From: an uncultured Lachnospiraceae bacterium
Lineage (GTDB): Bacteria > Bacillota > Clostridia > Lachnospirales > Lachnospiraceae
Length of the DNA: 37,764 nt
Reading direction: 5' to 3'
Assembly (NCBI GenBank): GCA_934385475.1
Contig: CAKRPS010000024.1
Span: forward strand, 1-37,764
Positions 1 to 8,644 of this stretch are shown in pieces; the first letter of the stretch is position 1, and the number at the start of each line of letters is the position of its first letter. The position numbers were made by a program, and so were the translations under genes. The notes under the pieces were generated by a model that saw only the letters and a program-made list of their open reading frames with translations, searched no databases and was not told the DNA's origin.

Positions 1-1079
1 ACAGGCAGATCGCTCAAACCTGTTATTACGGAAGCGGCAGCGAGAGAGTTATGAAACTCATACAACAATTTGATGTAGAAGATAGCTGCGCTTTTTTTGA
101 AGGACTTGGGATGCGGATTAAGGATCGAAATGGCTATCTGTATCCGGCAAGTGAACAGGCTTCTACTGTTCTGGATATGCTCCGGCTGGAGCTTGAACGT
201 CTTCGCGTCAGAATCTGTACACAGCAGAGAGTGACCGGAATAAAAAGAAAAGGGAACTTGATCATCGTAGAGACTTCTGTTAAAGACCAGAAAAAATATG
301 ACTGTGTGATCCTTACCTGTGGTGGTATGGCAGCACCGAAAACCGGATCGGATGGAGATGGCTTCCGGTTGGCCAGAGGGCTGGGGCATACACTCAGTAC
401 ACCGGTACCAGGGCTGACCGGCTTAAAATGTGAGGGAGATTTCTGGAAAAGTGTAGCGGGTGTAAGGGCAGAGGCCTGTATCCAGATAGAAAGCAATGGG
501 GAGAAGATTGCCTTTTCATCCGGAGAATTGCAGATTACAGACTACGGCATTTCCGGTATCCCGACCTTTCAGATCAGCCGTGAGGCGGCTTATGCCCTGC
601 GCAGAAGGGAGAAGGTCACGGCAAGGATTAACTTTATGTCCTCCTATCGGGACAGCGAGTATGACGATTTTTGGAAAGAGCGATGGGACAGACAGAGCGG
701 GCAGTCGATGGAGGAATTTACAACCGGTATTCTGAATAAGAAGCTGAATCTTCTGTTTCTGAGATTATCGGGAATTTCGCAGATCCAAAAGGCTGCTGAG
801 ATACCGGACAGGCAGCGAAGAAAATTAGAGAAGTTATATCATAACTTTGAAGTACACATAAAGGATACCAATTCGTTTGAGCAGGCGCAGGTTACAGCCG
901 GGGGAATTGTGTTCTCGCAGGTGGATGAGACTTTGCAATCAATACTTGTCCCGGGCGTATATTTTGCGGGAGAGCTCATGGACATCGACGGATTGTGTGG
1001 AGGCTATAATCTGCAATGGGCATTCACCAGTGGAAAAATTGCAGGCTGCGCCGCCGCAAAAAGGGGAATCGGAAAATGA
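1..1079 (+). CDS. HI0933/BaiN-family FAD-binding oxidoreductase (5' partial)
   Basis: Flavoprotein of the HI0933-like (BaiN/aminoacetone oxidase-like) NAD(P)/FAD-dependent oxidoreductase family. The open frame runs in from the left edge (first full codon at base 3), so the N-terminal Rossmann GxGxxG FAD site lies outside the window. Reading from the edge gives residues such as YYGSGSERV before the first in-window ATG at 51, which is internal to the family domain and is not the true start. The C-terminus carries the family hallmark, TAGGI followed by VPGVYFAGELMDIDG and CGGYNLQWAF, which forms part of the FAD pocket. The family is usually about 400-420 residues and about 359 are seen here. The substrate is not predictable. 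It overlaps the next flavoprotein by an ATGA stop/start, implying translational coupling. The family call is confident, the function unknown. Confidence 0.9.
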   Translation, partial: RQIAQTCYYGSGSERVMKLIQQFDVEDSCAFFEGLGMRIKDRNGYLYPASEQASTVLDMLRLELERLRVRICTQQRVTGIKRKGNLIIVETSVKDQKKYDCVILTCGGMAAPKTGSDGDGFRLARGLGHTLSTPVPGLTGLKCEGDFWKSVAGVRAEACIQIESNGEKIAFSSGELQITDYGISGIPTFQISREAAYALRRREKVTARINFMSSYRDSEYDDFWKERWDRQSGQSMEEFTTGILNKKLNLLFLRLSGISQIQKAAEIPDRQRRKLEKLYHNFEVHIKDTNSFEQAQVTAGGIVFSQVDETLQSILVPGVYFAGELMDIDGLCGGYNLQWAFTSGKIAGCAAAKRGIGK

Positions 1080-2710
1080 TACGGATCAGTCAGATCAACA
1101 TGCCATTGAGGCATACGGATAGAGATCTATTACATAAAACAGCAAAGATTCTGCGGATAGATTCTGCGAGGATACAGAAGCTGACAATTATCAAAAAATC
1201 GATTGATGCCAGAAAGAAGCCGGAGTTGTTTCTGGTCTATACCGTTGACGTGAAGGTAGATGGGGAAGAGAAGCTTCTGCAAAGACAGAAAGGAAATCAG
1301 ATCCAGAAAGCACAGGATGTTACTTATCGGTTTCCGCTCCCGGAAGGGCCACGGGAGGATGTCTGTCACAGCCCCATCATTATCGGAACCGGTCCGGCGG
1401 GCCTGTTTTGTGGTTATATGCTGGCAAAGCACGGTTTTCGGCCGATTCTTCTGGAACGTGGAAAGGCGGTAGAGGAGCGTGTCGCGGATGTCGCGAAGTT
1501 CTGGGAGAGTGGCACGTTACTTACAAATTCCAATGTCCAGTTTGGCGAGGGCGGTGCAGGAACTTTTTCGGATGGAAAGTTAAATACACTGGTAAAGGAT
1601 AAATATGGAAGAAACCGGGAAGTGTTACGGATTTTTGTCGAGGCGGGAGCCCCTGAGGAAATTCTCTATGAGGCCAAACCTCACATCGGAACGGATAAGC
1701 TGATCGAGGTGGTACAGAATCTTCGCAAGGCTATTATCCGTTGGGGCGGATCAGTACAGTTTGATGCCACGGTGACGGATATTCTGGTTGAAGACGGACA
1801 GATAAAGGGAGTGGTCATCAATGACGACACAATCCTGAATTCAGATATTGTCGTACCGGCGATCGGGCACAGTGCAAGAGATACTTTTCAAATGCTTTAT
1901 AAGCATAAGCTGCCAATGGAGGCAAAGGCCTTTGCGGTCGGGCTCCGGATGGAGCATCCACGGGAGATGATTGATGCACTTCAATATGGCCGGGCGGACG
2001 TTCCGCTGCCTGCGGCAAGCTATAAGGTGACGGCAAGGACAGTGTCAGGCCGCGGTGTTTATTCTTTCTGCATGTGTCCCGGCGGTTATGTTGTAAATGC
2101 TTCCTCTGAAATGGGACGCACGGCCATCAACGGAATGAGCTACAGTGGTCGTAATGGAGAAAACAGCAACAGTGCGATGATCGTGACGGTGACGCCGGAG
2201 GATTTCGGCTCAGATCATCCGCTTGCAGGAATTTCGTTTCAGCGTGACCTGGAGGAGAGAGCCTTTCAGATTGGAAAAGGAGAGGTTCCGGTTGAACGAT
2301 ACGGAGACTTTCATCAGGCTGTTGCCGGAACAACAGCACCGGAGGACGAGATAAGGACAAAGTATCCGGCTTTTGCACCGGCTATCAAGGGGCGGTTCTG
2401 TGAGGCTCCGGTTCATGAAATCCTGCCACCGGCGCTGAATGCGGCGCTGGTAGAAGGAATTGATCAGATTGGAAGGCATATGAAGGGCTTTGCGGATGGC
2501 GGAGCATATCTGTCAGGGGTAGAGAGCAGAACTTCGTCACCGGTCAGGATCGTGCGGGATGAGACCGGGCAGTCTGCCATCCTGGGAATATATCCGTGTG
2601 GAGAAGGCGCAGGATATGCCGGAGGAATTACTTCGGCTGCGATGGATGGCCTCTTGACAGCAGAGAAGATTACACTACAATATATACAAAAAAGAACGGA
2701 TGGAAGATAA
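1076..2710 (+). CDS. COG2509-type FAD-dependent dehydrogenase
   Basis: Uncharacterised FAD-dependent dehydrogenase of the COG2509 type, 544 residues. I place the start at 1076 because that ATG overlaps the previous stop (ATGA) and has GGGGAA about 8 bases upstream. A longer in-frame start at 1016 would lie inside the upstream gene. A small N-terminal alpha/beta region (about residues 1-95) precedes a Rossmann FAD-binding segment IIGTGPAGLFCGYMLA and a following acidic residue in LLERG. Further conserved stretches are NVQFGEGGAGTFSDGKLNT, PAIGHSARDTF and a C-terminal YPCGEGAGYAGGI glycine-rich loop. It is cytosolic with no signal peptide. The tandem arrangement with another flavoprotein suggests a shared redox role, but no substrate can be named. 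Confidence 0.9.
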   Translation: MIRISQINMPLRHTDRDLLHKTAKILRIDSARIQKLTIIKKSIDARKKPELFLVYTVDVKVDGEEKLLQRQKGNQIQKAQDVTYRFPLPEGPREDVCHSPIIIGTGPAGLFCGYMLAKHGFRPILLERGKAVEERVADVAKFWESGTLLTNSNVQFGEGGAGTFSDGKLNTLVKDKYGRNREVLRIFVEAGAPEEILYEAKPHIGTDKLIEVVQNLRKAIIRWGGSVQFDATVTDILVEDGQIKGVVINDDTILNSDIVVPAIGHSARDTFQMLYKHKLPMEAKAFAVGLRMEHPREMIDALQYGRADVPLPAASYKVTARTVSGRGVYSFCMCPGGYVVNASSEMGRTAINGMSYSGRNGENSNSAMIVTVTPEDFGSDHPLAGISFQRDLEERAFQIGKGEVPVERYGDFHQAVAGTTAPEDEIRTKYPAFAPAIKGRFCEAPVHEILPPALNAALVEGIDQIGRHMKGFADGGAYLSGVESRTSSPVRIVRDETGQSAILGIYPCGEGAGYAGGITSAAMDGLLTAEKITLQYIQKRTDGR

Positions 2711-2714
2711 GATT

Positions 2715-3569
2715 ATGTCAGATTATAGAAAGAACTTAAAAGATAAGAAAAGAATTGTCATCAAAATAGGTTCCTCGTCTTTGCAGCACGCAGAGACCGG
2801 AGATCTGGATTATACAAAGCTGGATGTGCTCGTGCGCGAATTGTGTGATCTGCGCAACCGGGGGAAGGACGTTGTACTGGTTACTTCAGGAGCGATCGCC
2901 GTAGGCCGTAAGGCTGTAATGAACAGCGCAGACCAGGATAATCCGATAGCGGTCAAGCAGGCCTGTGCAGCAATCGGACAGGCAAGGCTGATGATGACAT
3001 ACCAGAAGATTTTTGCAGAATACAATCAGATTGCGGCACAGATTTTGATGACCAAAAATACGATCGTCGATAATCTGAACCGTTTCAATGCCAAGAATAC
3101 CTTTGACGAACTGTTTAAGCTGGGAGTCATCCCGATTGTCAACGAGAATGATACGGTAGCGACCTATGAGATTGAGATCGGTGACAATGACAGCCTTTCC
3201 GCAATCGTGGCTTCTCTGGTGGACGCCGATCTGCTGATCCTGCTTTCTGATATTGACGGACTGTATACGGATGATCCGCATACAAACCCGGAGGCAGAAT
3301 TTGTAAGTGAGGTGGACGGATTGTCGGATGAACTTATGCAGATGGGCAAACCCTCCACAGGAAGCAATGTGGGAACCGGTGGAATGAATACGAAGCTGCA
3401 GGCAGCAAAGATCGCCGGAAGCAAAGGCGTGGATATGGTTATTGCCAACAGTAAGGACATCAAAGTCATCCACCGTATTGTAGACGGTAAGGATATCGGA
3501 ACAATTTTTATTGCACACGAGGATCCGGAATTTGATCTGCCCTTATATGTGCAGCAGATGCACAAATAA
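2715..3569 (+). CDS. proB: Glutamate 5-kinase (short, PUA-less form)
   Basis: Phosphorylates L-glutamate to gamma-glutamyl phosphate with ATP, the first step of proline synthesis. Amino-acid-kinase fold motifs are visible: KIGSSSL near the N-terminus, VTSGAIAVGRK, PIVNENDTVA, GDNDSLSAIVA and LLSDIDGLYT, with GTGGMNTKLQAA near the end of the domain. At 284 residues it contains only the kinase domain. The C-terminal PUA domain of the 367-residue E. coli enzyme is missing, which is a recognised short form. The ATG at 2715 is preferred because GGAAGA lies 7 bases upstream. An in-frame ATG at 2700 has a poorer site. proA follows after one intervening folate gene, so the pathway pair is probably one operon. 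Loss of the PUA domain may alter feedback behaviour (inference). Confidence 0.95.
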   Translation: MSDYRKNLKDKKRIVIKIGSSSLQHAETGDLDYTKLDVLVRELCDLRNRGKDVVLVTSGAIAVGRKAVMNSADQDNPIAVKQACAAIGQARLMMTYQKIFAEYNQIAAQILMTKNTIVDNLNRFNAKNTFDELFKLGVIPIVNENDTVATYEIEIGDNDSLSAIVASLVDADLLILLSDIDGLYTDDPHTNPEAEFVSEVDGLSDELMQMGKPSTGSNVGTGGMNTKLQAAKIAGSKGVDMVIANSKDIKVIHRIVDGKDIGTIFIAHEDPEFDLPLYVQQMHK

Positions 3570-3606
3570 ATCCGGGGGTACACAGGGGATGGAAGGTGCA
3601 GAATTT

Positions 3607-4206
3607 ATGGAAATTGCCGCACGGGAACGAAAAAAAGAAATAAGGAAGCATATACTGAAACAAAGGAATGCCATTCCGGAGGAGAAACGGAAAAGAGACA
3701 GTGCCAGGATAACAGAAGTGCTGGTGGAGTTGTCTGCCTATCAGGAAGCAGAGGTTATCATGGCATATTGCAGTTATCAGAGTGAGACGGATACACAGCG
3801 TTTCGTGGATAAGGCGTTTCAGGATGGCAAGCAGGTATACGTTCCCAAAGTAAACGGAGATTCTATGGATTTCTATCAAATAACCTGTGCAGAGGAACTG
3901 AAACCCGGATATAAAGGGATACCGGAACCGGACGGCGGTGACGTTCTGACAGCAAATTATCTGTCTGGCAAAAAGGCTCTTATGCTGATGCCAGGAGCTG
4001 CTTTTGACAGAAAGCATAATCGGATCGGATATGGAAAAGGTTATTATGACGAATATCTGTCCAGATTAAGACAGGAACTTTCAGATTGTGAAAGAATGCC
4101 CGTTACGGTGGCGGTGTGCTTTTCTGCGCAGCTTGTAGAGCAGATTCCGGGGGAAGAGCACGATATCAGGCCGGACCGGATTGTTACGGAGCTGGAGATT
4201 TTTTGA
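3607..4206 (+). CDS. 5-formyltetrahydrofolate cyclo-ligase
   Basis: ATP-dependent conversion of 5-formyl-THF to 5,10-methenyl-THF (MTHFS family), a cytosolic one-carbon metabolism enzyme. The N-terminal basic helix (ERKKEIRKHILKQRNAI) matches the family's ATP-binding start. The strongest signature is the C-terminal glycine loop PGAAFD...RIGYGKGYYDEYL. The length of about 199 residues is typical. Two starts are possible: ATG 3607 with GGAAGG 10 bases upstream (chosen), or ATG 3589 with a GGGGG run upstream, adding six residues. It sits between proB and proA with short gaps. The placement has no obvious enzymatic logic, so it probably reflects co-transcription only. Confidence 0.92.
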   Translation: MEIAARERKKEIRKHILKQRNAIPEEKRKRDSARITEVLVELSAYQEAEVIMAYCSYQSETDTQRFVDKAFQDGKQVYVPKVNGDSMDFYQITCAEELKPGYKGIPEPDGGDVLTANYLSGKKALMLMPGAAFDRKHNRIGYGKGYYDEYLSRLRQELSDCERMPVTVAVCFSAQLVEQIPGEEHDIRPDRIVTELEIF

Positions 4207-4246
4207 AACTGTCATTATTGAAAATTATCAGAGGGAGGATGCCAGG

Positions 4247-5494
4247 ATGGAGTATTTAGACCAGATGGGAAAACGCGCTGTGGAAGCGAAAAGTGAGTTA
4301 CAGAGCATGAGCAGCGAACAGAAAAATAAAGCGTTGTCGGCTGCTGCAAAAGCGCTGGAACAGGAAATGGATGCAATCCTTACAGAAAATGCAAAGGACT
4401 ATGAGATCGCGCAAAAAGGTGGAATGTCGCAAGGGCTTCTGGACCGACTGAAGCTGAATGAACAACGCATCAAAGGAATGGCGGAGGGACTTTATCAGAT
4501 TTGTGACCTGGACGATCCGATCGGGGAAGTGATGGAAAGCTTTGATCGTCCGAACGGGCTCCATATCGAAAAGGTCAGAGTTCCCATGGGTGTGATCGGC
4601 ATTATCTATGAGGCGAGACCGAATGTGACGGCAGACGCTTTTGGACTGTGCTTTAAAGCGGGCAATGCGGTCATTCTCAAGGGAGGAAAGGATGCCTTTT
4701 ATTCGAATCAGGCGATCGTCAATGTGATTCGCAAGACTCTGACCGATGAGGGCATAAATCCGGATGCCATTCAGCTTATCGAAAAGAATGAGCGGGCAGT
4801 TACCAATGAATTTATGCGTCTGAAGGAGTATGTGGATCTGCTGATTCCAAGAGGTGGGGCAGGACTGATCCGTGCGGTTGTGGAGAACAGTACCATACCG
4901 GTGATTGAGACCGGGACAGGCAACTGCCACATTTATGTTGATGAAGAGGCGGATCTTCAGAAATCCATTCCGATTATTATAAATGCGAAAACACAGAGAA
5001 TCGGTGTGTGCAACGCCTGTGAATCTCTTCTGATCCATGAAAAAATAGCAGATGCTTTTCTGCCGATGCTTGGGAAGGCTCTTATGGAAAACAAGGTGGA
5101 GCTCCGGGGAGATCAGAAGGTTGTCAATCTGGTCGATACGGCGCTTCCTGCAACAGAAGAAGATTATGGAAAAGAATATCTGGATTATATCATCTCTGCG
5201 AAAACGGTATCCGGTGTGGAGGAAGCGGTCAGACATATTAACCGCTATAATACCGGACACTCCGACGCGATCCTTACGGAGAACAAAGAGCATGCAAGGT
5301 ACTTCTTACAGAATGTGGATTCGGCATGTGTCTACGTGAATGCCTCTACCCGGTTTACGGATGGCTTTGAATTTGGCTTTGGCGCAGAGATTGGTATCAG
5401 TACCCAGAAGCTTCATGCGCGTGGACCGATGGGCCTGAAGGAGTTGACATCCTACAAGTATACGATTGTAGGAGACTGGCTGGTTCGCAAGTAG
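4247..5494 (+). CDS. proA: Gamma-glutamyl phosphate reductase
   Basis: NADPH-dependent reduction of gamma-glutamyl phosphate to glutamate 5-semialdehyde, the second step of proline synthesis. It belongs to the aldehyde dehydrogenase superfamily. It has 415 residues, the normal length. Motifs include PMGVIGIIYEARPNVTADA, ILKGGKDA, LIPRGGAGLI, and the catalytic cysteine at about residue 258 in VCNACESLL. The C-terminal substrate region TDGFEFGFGAEIGISTQ and RGPMGL is intact. The start at 4247 is fixed by GAGGGAGG eight bases upstream, so an in-frame ATG at 4181 inside the preceding gene is rejected. It is the last gene before an AT-rich gap and a probable new promoter. Confidence 0.97.
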   Translation: MEYLDQMGKRAVEAKSELQSMSSEQKNKALSAAAKALEQEMDAILTENAKDYEIAQKGGMSQGLLDRLKLNEQRIKGMAEGLYQICDLDDPIGEVMESFDRPNGLHIEKVRVPMGVIGIIYEARPNVTADAFGLCFKAGNAVILKGGKDAFYSNQAIVNVIRKTLTDEGINPDAIQLIEKNERAVTNEFMRLKEYVDLLIPRGGAGLIRAVVENSTIPVIETGTGNCHIYVDEEADLQKSIPIIINAKTQRIGVCNACESLLIHEKIADAFLPMLGKALMENKVELRGDQKVVNLVDTALPATEEDYGKEYLDYIISAKTVSGVEEAVRHINRYNTGHSDAILTENKEHARYFLQNVDSACVYVNASTRFTDGFEFGFGAEIGISTQKLHARGPMGLKELTSYKYTIVGDWLVRK

Positions 5495-5534
5495 GGAAAA
5501 TATTGATGAAAATTAACAAAAAAAGTACAATTTA

Positions 5535-5563
5535 TTTACAATTTATATAAAAAGTATTAAAAT
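5535..5563 (+). promoter_or_regulatory. Probable sigma-A promoter for the chemoreceptor gene
   Basis: TTTACA, a 17-base spacer, then TAAAAT in the AT-rich gap between proA and the chemoreceptor. It lies about 60 bases before the start codon. No FliA-type (TAAA / GCCGATAA) motif was seen, so the receptor does not look flagellar-sigma controlled. The gap is AT-rich throughout, so chance matches are likelier than elsewhere. Confidence 0.45.
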
Positions 5564-5621
5564 AAGATACAATTAATACATTAATTTACAGTTGTAAAAA
5601 GAAAAGACGGGAGCTGAGCCT

Positions 5622-7340
5622 ATGAATAAAAAACAAAAGGGTATTATATGGAAATTGCTTGGCATGAGCCTGATTCCGATGCTGGCACTTGGACTGATCA
5701 TTACAATATTTTGTATGAGGACACTTAGAGACATGGTGGAGGAAGAGGCTTTGACCGGGCTGCACTTTATGTGTCAGAGTGTTAAGGCGGCATATGATGG
5801 AGTTGCCGCAGGAGATTATTTCCTGGGAGAAGACGGAACCTCTTTGTATAAGGGACCGCTCTGTATCTCTGCAAAGACCGATCTTCTGGATAGTTTTGTG
5901 GAAGGAACCGATGCGGATGTTACCCTTTTCTTTGGAGATACCAGAAGAGCTACCTCGCTGCTTGATCACGAGACCGGAGAGAGGATTGTCGGAACAACGG
6001 CATCTGCGGAGGTTGTAGAGGCGGTTTTGAACAGAGGTGAAACCTATCAGGCCACCGGAATTGTGATCAATGGTGAGAAATACTATGCTTTCTACATGCC
6101 GATGGAAAACCGTGACGGTACGGTGGTTGGTATGGTCTTTGCGGGACAGCCCAGCACGGATGTTGACAAAATGATTTATCAGAGATTATATATTATATTT
6201 GTGATATTTCTTCTTACGATGGTACTTGCCAGCATTTATGTGATTATAAATTCCAGAAAGATAGCGGGAGCTGTTTCCCATACGGCAGCTGTCCTTGATA
6301 AACTTGCAGGCGGTGACCTTGCAGTTTCCATGCCCGGAGATGTCATGAAGAGAAATGATGAGATCGGAATGATGGGCAAGGCGATGGACAAGCTGATTCA
6401 GAAGCTTTGTAAGATTCTCGGAGATATCAAGAACAGTACCGTGACCCTGATGAATCATGGTGATTCCCTTGAGTCAATGGCAGCACAGACCTCTACGACG
6501 GCGGATGAGATCAGCAGTGCAGTTGAGGATATTTCCAAGGGTGCCGTGTCCATGGCTGAGGATATCGAAGGGGCAACACTTCAGATCACCAATATGGGTA
6601 CTGTTATTGAGAAAATTGTAGAGAGCGTCAAGGAACTGGATCAGCATGCAGACAATATGCACAAGGCAGATCAGGAATCGGCAAAGATCATAAAAGAGCT
6701 TGGTATATCCACTGACAAGACAATAGAGGCTATCCGCAAAATAGAAGAGTCTGTACATACCACCAACGAGTCGGCGAACAAGATCCAGGAGGCAGTTAAC
6801 CTGATTGCTTCGATCGCCAGTGAGACGAGTCTGCTAGCATTGAACGCAAGCATTGAAGCGGCAAGAGCCGGTGAGGCGGGACGTGGATTTGCCGTTGTGG
6901 CAACACAGATTTCCAAACTGTCCGAGGACTCCAATGCGTCGGCAAAGACAATTGAACATATCGTGAGCCGGCTGGCTGCCGATTCACAGGAATCTGTAAA
7001 GATCATGAATGAGGTCGATGAGATCGTTGCACAACAGCAGCAAAAGTTGGGTGAAACCAGAACGAAGTTCAACGATGTGACAGTTGGTATTGAAGGCTCT
7101 ATGAAAGAAATGCAGGTTATCTCCGGACAGGCAGCTGAGTGTGATGCCGACAGAAGCAAGGTGGTAGATGTTATCCAAAGTTTGTCTGCTGTATCGGAAG
7201 AAAATGCTGCTTCGACAGAAGAGACAACAGCTTCTATGGAAGAATTGAATGCGACGATGAACATTCTGGCTAACTCTGCAAAAGAATTGAAGGATATTGC
7301 CGAGATGCTGAAGAAAGAAGTGGAATTCTTCCAGTTGTAA
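5622..7340 (+). CDS. Methyl-accepting chemotaxis protein with extracytoplasmic sCache-like sensor
   Basis: Transmembrane chemoreceptor of 572 residues. First membrane helix at about 9-31, a sensor of about 145 residues (40-185) resembling a single Cache (sCache_3-like) domain, second membrane helix 189-210, HAMP about 211-265, then a long coiled coil. The signalling hairpin tip is clear at about 393-430 ([21 protein letters not shown]), which contacts CheA and CheW. The Cache region contains [11 protein letters not shown] and [10 protein letters not shown], typical of small-molecule (often carboxylate) sensors, but the ligand cannot be deduced. No C-terminal CheR-binding pentapeptide is visible. 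The start has GGGAG 8 bases upstream. It stands alone between its own promoter and a strong terminator, as is common for clostridial receptors encoded apart from the che operon. Confidence 0.95.
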   Translation: MNKKQKGIIWKLLGMSLIPMLALGLIITIFCMRTLRDMVEEEALTGLHFMCQSVKAAYDGVAAGDYFLGEDGTSLYKGPLCISAKTDLLDSFVEGTDADVTLFFGDTRRATSLLDHETGERIVGTTASAEVVEAVLNRGETYQATGIVINGEKYYAFYMPMENRDGTVVGMVFAGQPSTDVDKMIYQRLYIIFVIFLLTMVLASIYVIINSRKIAGAVSHTAAVLDKLAGGDLAVSMPGDVMKRNDEIGMMGKAMDKLIQKLCKILGDIKNSTVTLMNHGDSLESMAAQTSTTADEISSAVEDISKGAVSMAEDIEGATLQITNMGTVIEKIVESVKELDQHADNMHKADQESAKIIKELGISTDKTIEAIRKIEESVHTTNESANKIQEAVNLIASIASETSLLALNASIEAARAGEAGRGFAVVATQISKLSEDSNASAKTIEHIVSRLAADSQESVKIMNEVDEIVAQQQQKLGETRTKFNDVTVGIEGSMKEMQVISGQAAECDADRSKVVDVIQSLSAVSEENAASTEETTASMEELNATMNILANSAKELKDIAEMLKKEVEFFQL

Positions 7341-7363
7341 TAGTTACCATTATTTAAAACAAG

Positions 7364-7399
7364 ATACACTCTGTAGATAAAAATACAGGGTGTATTTTT
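7364..7399 (+). terminator. Rho-independent terminator after the chemoreceptor
   Basis: A 12-base-pair stem pairs ATACACTCTGTA with TACAGGGTGTAT (one G-U pair), with an 8-base AT-rich loop and a T run immediately after. It begins 24 bases past the chemoreceptor stop. Confidence 0.88.
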
Positions 7400-7443
7400 A
7401 TTGTGAGGACAAGGGAAATAGTCGTGTTCTCATGAATGGACAC

Positions 7444-7492
7444 TTGACAAGTAACCAATCGGTTACTATAATGAATCTGACCGGTTGGTTAC
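7444..7492 (+). promoter_or_regulatory. Consensus promoter with two TetR operator palindromes
   Basis: TTGACA at 7444-7449 and TATAAT at 7467-7472 form a perfect consensus sigma-A promoter with a 17-base spacer. The spacer is almost exactly filled by an inverted repeat, GTAACCAATCGGTTAC (7451-7466). A second related site, CTGACCGGTTGGTTAC (7477-7492), lies where transcription should start and matches the reverse complement of the first at 13 of 16 positions. The two centres are 26 bases apart. A bound repressor would block both RNA polymerase entry and escape, so autorepression by the TetR protein at 7528 is the obvious reading. The promoter and repeats are directly visible. The protein-operator link is inferred. 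Confidence 0.88.
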
Positions 7493-7527
7493 TATGCGCA
7501 AGGTGCACGCGCAGAAATGAGGTTGAT

Positions 7528-8154
7528 ATGGAAAATAGGGAAAAACACACAAAGGAGCGGATTCCGGAAGTGGCCTTAAAGCTTTTTGCGCAGTGCGGCT
7601 ACAAAGGAACCTCGATGAATGATATCGCTGCAAAGCTTGGGGTCACAAAAGCTGCGTTGTATAAACATTATGCAAGCAAGCAGGAAATACTGGATTGTAT
7701 TATAGAAAGAATGAATCAGATGGATCAGGAGAGGATTAAAAAGTATGAAATGCCGGAAGGAAGTATGGAGGACGTGATCGCCGGATATAAAGGTACAGCA
7801 TTTGATAAGATCAAGGAGTTTACAAAGGTGCAGTTTGTACACTGGACAGAAGCGGAATTTTCATGCTGCTTTCGGAAGATGCTGACACTGGAGCAATACA
7901 GGGATGCGGAGATGGCAAGGCTGTATCAAAGTTATCTTGCAAAAGAACCGGTTGCCTTTATCGAAAATATTTTTGCAGGACTTCTGGATGATACCGAAGA
8001 GGCCAGACAACTGGCGTTAGACTTTTATGGTCCGATTTTTCTGCTCTACAGTCTCTATGATGGAGCGGAAGAAAAACAGGATATTCTCAAAATGGTTGAG
8101 CAGCATGTAGATCGATTTGAGAAAAAAATCCTGAGAACATCTGTACAAAAATAG
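7528..8154 (+). CDS. TetR/AcrR-family transcriptional repressor
   Basis: DNA-binding repressor of 208 residues. The N-terminal helix-turn-helix spans about residues 27-55 (TSMNDIAAKLGVTKAALYKH followed by the F/Y-x-SK-E-L-type turn YASKQEIL). The C-terminal ligand domain is divergent, so the inducer cannot be inferred. The start at 7528 is chosen because GAGG lies 5 bases upstream and because the longer frame back to 7390 would run through the promoter and operators. It is preceded by a perfect promoter carrying two palindromes, so it probably represses itself. No efflux pump or enzyme follows it: the next gene has its own promoter. Its other targets, if any, lie outside the window. Confidence 0.92.
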   Translation: MENREKHTKERIPEVALKLFAQCGYKGTSMNDIAAKLGVTKAALYKHYASKQEILDCIIERMNQMDQERIKKYEMPEGSMEDVIAGYKGTAFDKIKEFTKVQFVHWTEAEFSCCFRKMLTLEQYRDAEMARLYQSYLAKEPVAFIENIFAGLLDDTEEARQLALDFYGPIFLLYSLYDGAEEKQDILKMVEQHVDRFEKKILRTSVQK

Positions 8155-8181
8155 GAATAGGAATGGAGTTATGGAATTATC

Positions 8182-8233
8182 TTGACAGATTCTTATACAT
8201 ATAATATTATACATATGAACAATTCAACATATG
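8182..8233 (+). promoter_or_regulatory. Promoter and probable ArsR/SmtB operator
   Basis: TTGACA (8182-8187), a 17-base spacer and TATTAT (8205-8210). Just downstream, at the expected transcription start, lies an imperfect palindrome ATATGAAC-AATT-CAACATAT (8213-8232). Half sites of the ATATGAAC type are typical of zinc-sensing ArsR/SmtB repressors. The repeat sits where a repressor would block initiation of the arsR-like gene. It is 14 of 20 positions symmetric, so the operator assignment is likely but not certain. Confidence 0.7.
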
Positions 8234-8286
8234 TTAAAAATAAAGACGGAAATTGCCGGATATGTTGAATAGAAATGAGGTGTTTG

Positions 8287-8634
8287 ATGGCAGATGACAG
8301 TATGATCAGACAGGACGAAAAGGATATTCTGAAGGCTATTGAGGCTAATCAGCCGGATGATGAGATTCTGTATGATCTTGCGGAATTATTCAAGGTCTTT
8401 GGGGATTCGACAAGAATTAAGATTCTGTATTCCATGTTTGATGCAGAGCTGTGCGTGAGTGATATTGCGGGCTTATTACATCTAAGCCAATCCTCGGTCA
8501 GCCATCAGCTCCGGATTCTCAAAAACTCCAAGCTTGTAAAATTCAGGCGTGACGGAAAATCTGTTTTTTATTCTCTGGATGACGAACACGTACGGAAAAT
8601 ACTGAGCATGGGGATGGAACATGTAGAAGAATAG
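8287..8634 (+). CDS. ArsR/SmtB-family metal-sensing repressor, zinc-type alpha5 site
   Basis: Small winged-helix repressor of 115 residues. The recognition region is LHLSQSSVSHQLRILKN (about 64-80). The C-terminal helix carries D99, H101, H112 and E115, which fits exactly the alpha5 zinc-site spacing D-x-H-x10-H-x-x-E known from SmtB and close to that of CzrA. The other ArsR metal site is degenerate: ELCV at 54-57 has one cysteine rather than the CxC of arsenic or cadmium sensors. It is therefore predicted to release DNA on binding Zn(II) (or Co/Cd). The start at 8287 has GAGGTG just upstream, and the in-frame ATG at 8275 overlaps that site. The next gene, an HMA protein, begins 10 bases after its stop. 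Confidence 0.93.
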   Translation: MADDSMIRQDEKDILKAIEANQPDDEILYDLAELFKVFGDSTRIKILYSMFDAELCVSDIAGLLHLSQSSVSHQLRILKNSKLVKFRRDGKSVFYSLDDEHVRKILSMGMEHVEE

Positions 8635-8644
8635 GAGAGAAAAG

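Noticed and set aside
2886..3518. 210-codon minus-strand frame inside proB
   Set aside because: Complete overlap with proB, no family features.
4298..5293. Long open frame of 331 codons on the minus strand inside proA
   Set aside because: It lies wholly antisense to a well-supported proA, its translation looks like a reverse-strand artefact (Arg/His/Ile/Leu-rich, no domain), and it has no convincing ribosome site.
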